Position numbers and translations under genes: made by a program
The notes under the pieces: generated by a model
The model's input: the letters and a program-made list of their open reading frames with translations, nothing else
Database searches by the model: none
What the model was told of the DNA's origin: nothing
Part shown: piece by piece, positions 60,216 to 64,000 of the stretch
How positions within the stretch are numbered: position 1 is the stretch's first letter
Layout of the letters: each line of letters opens with the position of its first letter
Assembly: GCF_030253575.1 (NCBI RefSeq)
Contig: NC_080558.1
Span: 19,064,611-19,128,610 of the forward strand
Direction of reading: 5' to 3'
DNA length: 64,000 nt
DNA from: Rhododendron vialii
Taxonomy: Eukaryota > Streptophyta > Magnoliopsida > Ericales > Ericaceae

Positions 60216-61038
60216 AATTGGACCTTTTTTAATTAACTGGAGGTTAAGAGTTAAGACAAATTTGACAAAAGATAATTGGACCTCTTTTAATTAATTGGAG
60301 GTTAACACAAATTTGAACTATTCGTTTGACAAAGCAAACTAATACTATCTTGTCATTTCCCTCTAGTGCATGGCTTCAAGAGAGGGGGACAAGAGATGAT
60401 GTTCTCCCTTTATTTATCCCCCTTACTAATAACAATCATAGACTCTCCCAAAGTTGCACTGGGAAACAAATATGATTAAGTTCCTTGTTATATTAGAACA
60501 ACAGAGCCCTACAAAATACCAATAAATAAACTCATTTTCACTCTGTTTCTCACATAGGTATGGGAACAATAAACTCAAATTGTTCCCTCAAGTTCTTCCC
60601 TTCCCATTGGTTTAAAGTTACTTTTCTCCAATTAGTGTGGTACTAATACAAGCAGTGGCATGACTAAGGTTTTGTTTCAAAGGTGTCATTCAATAAGTCA
60701 TTCGAAATTTCATGTCTCATATTCTAGTTCTACGCATCTATTCACTCCAACTTTCACATGAAATGGGGAAATGTCACATATTTCCAGCAATGTTAATTAT
60801 TGTAATGTAACATCATTAAAAAAAAATTGTAACAAAACTGATCAAGTTACTGCACCTGCACATGTACTGAGTCTTAAAGATTGACCCAACTATTTAGAAT
60901 TTTTTGAAACCTTCACAGGTGTCACTTAATAGAAGCTACCCCAAATTTCTTACAAAAGCCACATGTATCTCCAAAAACAAAGAATCCAGTACGCCCTTAC
61001 ACATGTTAATAAGAGAAGCAATATGTGGTTCAGTCTTG
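60216..61038. other. Intergenic DNA
   Basis: No gene is recognised. A short direct repeat (TAATTGGACCTTTTTTAATTAACTGG and a variant) lies at 60213-60303, just outside the kinase fragment and possibly tied to the event that truncated it. Confidence 0.5.
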
Positions 61039-61412
61039 CTACACACACAGCAATCTGTGCACAGATTGTGCACAGATTTTGTTGTGGGGCCCACCACGGG
61101 TTCCACACAAATCATCCGAGCCATTCATTAAATGTAAAATATTTTTTCAAGGGTTTCCGTAAAAAATAAGCTCAATCCAATACCTATAGGTGCTTTATCC
61201 AACCATCTAACTTTTCATTCAGATTTCTGGATAATGAAAAGTTATATGATTGGATCGAGCACCTATAGATATCGGATTGAAATTATTTTTTACGGGGACC
61301 CTTGAAAAAATGTTTTACATTTAATGAACGGCTCGGATGATTTGTGTGGGACCCGTGGTGGGCCCCACAATGAAATTTGTGCATAATCTGTGCACAGATT
61401 GTATGTGTGTAG
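61039..61412. mobile_element. 374-bp inverted-repeat MITE
   Basis: The left end CTACACACACAGCAATC and right end GATTGTATGTGTGTAG are inverse copies, each next to AATCTGTGCACAGATT, itself a palindrome. Arms of about 180 bp continue inward (GGGGCCCACCACGGGTTCC, TCATCCGAGCC, ATTTAATG) to a small loop around 61218. Non-coding. The target duplication is not clear. Confidence 0.85.
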
Positions 61413-62727
61413 ACTTTCTACATGTGGTTATAAGGACTTACAACTGTATTGCCTTCTTCATCCATGGGAACAACCGCACGTACAACTACTTCTCTCATGT
61501 CATGCAGATAAAGCCTGTGCCCATTTTAAAGCAGTGGATAGTAATCACTCTCTCCATATTCCAATTAATCCTACACAGTCCATCCTTCACCAGCCAACAT
61601 GTCATCTAAGATATCCATTGGCAGAAACAAAACAACCAGGAAATAGTAAGGTATCAAGCTTTGGCCTACAAGTCAGAATTATCCCATAACACTAACTTCC
61701 AACAAACTCATGCACATGCACACACACCAAAATAGATAACCATGAAGTGCCAAATAGAATTTGTGAACCATAAACTCCACCTACAAGTGTTCAAGAGGCA
61801 GTCAGGAAAATGTTCCTTTTCCACAATATGTGAAGGCTTTCTAGAAAGAACCAAGACCTCGAAATGGTTACTTGTTTACAATTCAGGAATAAGTGTTTTG
61901 GTCTTATTTGTTTCCCTAAATAAGAAGATAATCCTTCCTTAGTTCCATACTCCAAATGGACATGTGAACATTCGCAACATACATCTCTACTTTCTGGTGG
62001 ATGTAAACATCAACTTCCGGCAGCTATCCCTAAAAAAAATTCACAGTTGACAATGTTCATCATTCCGCCCAAATTCACTACAAGGACACATGTGTTCATT
62101 GTAGTACTCAATACTCATGTGTGCGTATCGTATATTATCTACTTTAAGCACTTCTTGAGAAGCAAAAGTGATTGTTTCAAAAAAAATTAATAGTCACTTC
62201 TCACTATCAATTTTATCTAATTAATTAAGAGATACTGACTTTATGACCGGAGGATAACATTTGATATTATATTCCCCTCAATGTATATTTTATCTGGACC
62301 ATAGCAAGGTAATTACGGATTGAGTCAAGTTAAACATTTGAAAACGGAGGTTATGTTGGTGGGTGTGAGTTGTGACATTGATTAAACAGTTGGTGTACAA
62401 CATTAAAGTGAAAGAAGAAGAAGATTTAGATAGCAACATGCTTTACCCAACATCCCAACATTGGTACTCACTTTTCAAGAATAAAAATCCACTCCTAAGA
62501 ACGGGACGGTGGACAAAAAAACAAGGTAGGAACAGTCAAATAAAGTTAAAACCAGAATTAATACATGGGTACATGTTACAAATTTGGGGCAACAGAATCG
62601 GGCTTGCTTGACATGAATTCAAACCCGAAAAACGTATTGGACCTAGAACTGTCTAGATTGTGGTAACTCCGCCCCAAGGGAAAAGAAAGCCATTAATCCA
62701 ACACCAAAAAATGTTGAGTAATTCCAT
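61413..62727. other. Intergenic DNA
   Basis: No gene or repeat family is recognised; AT-rich with short unrelated open frames. Confidence 0.45.
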
Positions 62728-62867
62728 CGAACAATTGGTGTGCATAACTTCATCAATTCAGAAATTCTATCGAACAATTGGTGTGCGTAACATGAACAAT
62801 TGGTGTACGTAACATCAACGATTTTCAGAAACCTATCGAACAATTGGTATGCATAACATCAACAATT
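62728..62867. repeat. Short tandem repeat around CGAACAATTGGTGTGCATAA
   Basis: Four copies of (CGA)ACAATTGGTRTRCRTAACA in 140 bp, separated by TCAACAATTCAG-like spacers. The array seems to have two interleaved unit lengths. Confidence 0.8.
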
Positions 62868-63628
62868 CATTTTTTTTAAGGGATACAATCTATGGAGATG
62901 GGGGAAAGGAGGATGGAAAAGATTGAACTTACTATGCAATTAAATATTGTAGGCAACAGAAACCGGGCTCTTCTTCGACGATTGTCGCTAGGACGAGGTC
63001 TGAGTAGCAGTCTGAAATCCAATTGGAGGTCGGAGACGAAGATGGAGTAAAAGTCAAAGGAAGACGGGGTGGTGGTTGTGTTTGGCGACTGTTGAAGCGC
63101 TTGAAAGACGAAGGGAGATGCTCAGAGGTGTTTCTAGCGTTAATCTGCAGGTTTTTTTTTGGGATGTAATGTTGGTAGCGAGGAATCTAAAGATAAACGT
63201 GAGGGGGAATTCGATTTTCCCAAGGCGAACCATTGTAAAGAAGGATTGAAGGCCGGGGTGCTTATTGGGAGCTGTTGGAAAATGGTGCGTCGTTCAGGTT
63301 GTATGGTTTTGGTTGGAGGCGTTGTATTGTGTTATTAGGAAGAGGTGCAGGATAGGACCGGTATTAGTTGCAAGTGTTAAGGGCATTTATGGAAAGCAAA
63401 AAGGAGGAAACATCTTCGTGCATTTAAAAAAAGTAGTACAGATTATATATGCATGCTAGTAATATTAAAGTTTTTTACTTAGTTGATCACTACGGGATTT
63501 TTAAAACGATGGAGTAACACAAAATACAAAGTGCATGTATAGTATGCATGTGTGTATCTATATATAAGTCCTGAAAGTATATATATATAATAATAAAGAA
63601 AGATAAAATGGAGAATTATGATGCTCAC
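62868..63628. other. Intergenic DNA
   Basis: No gene is recognised. GA-rich stretches near 62990-63130 and a TATATA run near 63575 are the only features. Confidence 0.45.
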
Positions 63629-63856
63629 CCATTTGATGAGTCGAATGTCAAACCAACAGTGTTCTTGGCCTCCTCAATAGCTTCTCTAAACCTAAATAGT
63701 TCTGTTGCTGGACAGCTTCCATTATCCAAAACCCTAAGCTCTGAGGGTTTCACGTCAACAAATAACCTTCTTTCTGCACTCTATGATCATCATGTACAAC
63801 TCGTGCAGGCAAAAATAGGAGTCGCAATAATTCGGCGATAACACAGCAATCCCTAC
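63629..63856 (-). pseudogene. TIR-domain gene exon (partial, frameshifted)
   Basis: The exon runs from an AG acceptor (CAAAAG|GTAGGG) to a GT donor (AATGG|GTGAGC). It encodes VGIAVLSPNYCDSYFCLHEL, the alphaC-betaD part of a plant TIR domain. After a one-base frame change near 63752 it continues with DVKPSELRVLDNGSCPATEL and RFREAIEEAKNTVGLTFDS. TIR domains of plant immune proteins are NAD+-cleaving enzymes; the TIR-only (TX/TN) type is the closest match. The catalytic-Glu exon and the start lie beyond 64000, so the gene may be larger. The TGA at the frame change suggests a pseudogene unless it is a sequencing error. Confidence 0.7.
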
Positions 63857-64000
63857 CTTTTGTATTGGCAACAAAGGAAAATTTTTGTTGATATAGACGC
63901 TGAAAGGAGCCAATTAAATAAAGGAAAAAGGAACAAATAAACGAAACATGCATCGAATTGTTGTTACCTCCATTTACCTATCAATAATTTAGGCCCCGTT

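Noticed and set aside
1..64000. Integrated pararetrovirus or organelle DNA
   Set aside because: No movement-protein, coat-protein or caulimovirid RT arrangement and no chloroplast or mitochondrial genes were recognised; all RT-bearing parts match copia, gypsy or LINE order.

Overview
This is a window of nuclear DNA from a flowering plant, most likely a eudicot. The evidence is intron-rich genes with GT-AG splice sites, a plant terpene synthase, a plant serine carboxypeptidase, TIR and LRR-kinase immune-receptor pieces, and a dense load of plant retrotransposons. I cannot name the species. One gene is apparently intact: a 12-exon class I terpene synthase on the minus strand (13863-21701). Nearly everything else is transposable elements, nested transposable elements, or gene remnants.

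Layout. 1-2.5 kb: repeat-like AT-rich DNA ending in a short MITE. 2.5-13.1 kb: a decayed, 5'-truncated serine carboxypeptidase (SCPL31-like) gene on the plus strand. Its last intron has grown to 8.7 kb by collecting a miniature LTR element (TRIM-like), a Ty1/copia element and a CACTA-type transposon. 13.9-21.8 kb: the terpene synthase, with a TATA box and MITEs in its introns. 21.8-27.3 kb: intergenic DNA with retroposon tails, a gypsy integrase scrap and a 341-bp palindromic MITE. 27.3-28.8 kb: a 5'-truncated LINE carrying a solo LTR, both bounded by target-site duplications. 28.8-32.9 kb: intergenic, with one diverged direct duplication. 32.9-35.7 kb: a Helitron helicase gene that has lost its Rep nuclease domain and was later hit by a GC-rich polyadenylated retroposon. 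36-38.5 kb: LTR-like debris.

38.6-54.9 kb: a very large Ty3/gypsy element of the Tat type. It has a decayed pol on the plus strand, then a block of antisense reading frames (DUF7745-like, plant-mobile-domain-like and a small coiled-coil ORF), two of them with a well-placed TATA box. A minisatellite and an LTR follow. Two related solo LTRs lie inside this block. 55-58.8 kb: a second, different gypsy fragment (protease to start of RT) with its own LTR. 59-64 kb: an LRR-receptor-kinase remnant, a 374-bp inverted-repeat MITE, short tandem repeats, and one exon of a TIR-domain gene entering from the right edge.

The window therefore reads as one functional specialised-metabolism gene (predicted linalool or geranyllinalool type) surrounded by layered transposon insertions. 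Target-site duplications, LTR pairs and restored reading frames allow several insertions to be ordered in time. I did not find a clearly unprecedented gene system. The most unusual structures are the antisense ORF block in the Tat element, the Rep-less Helitron, and the GC-rich retroposon.
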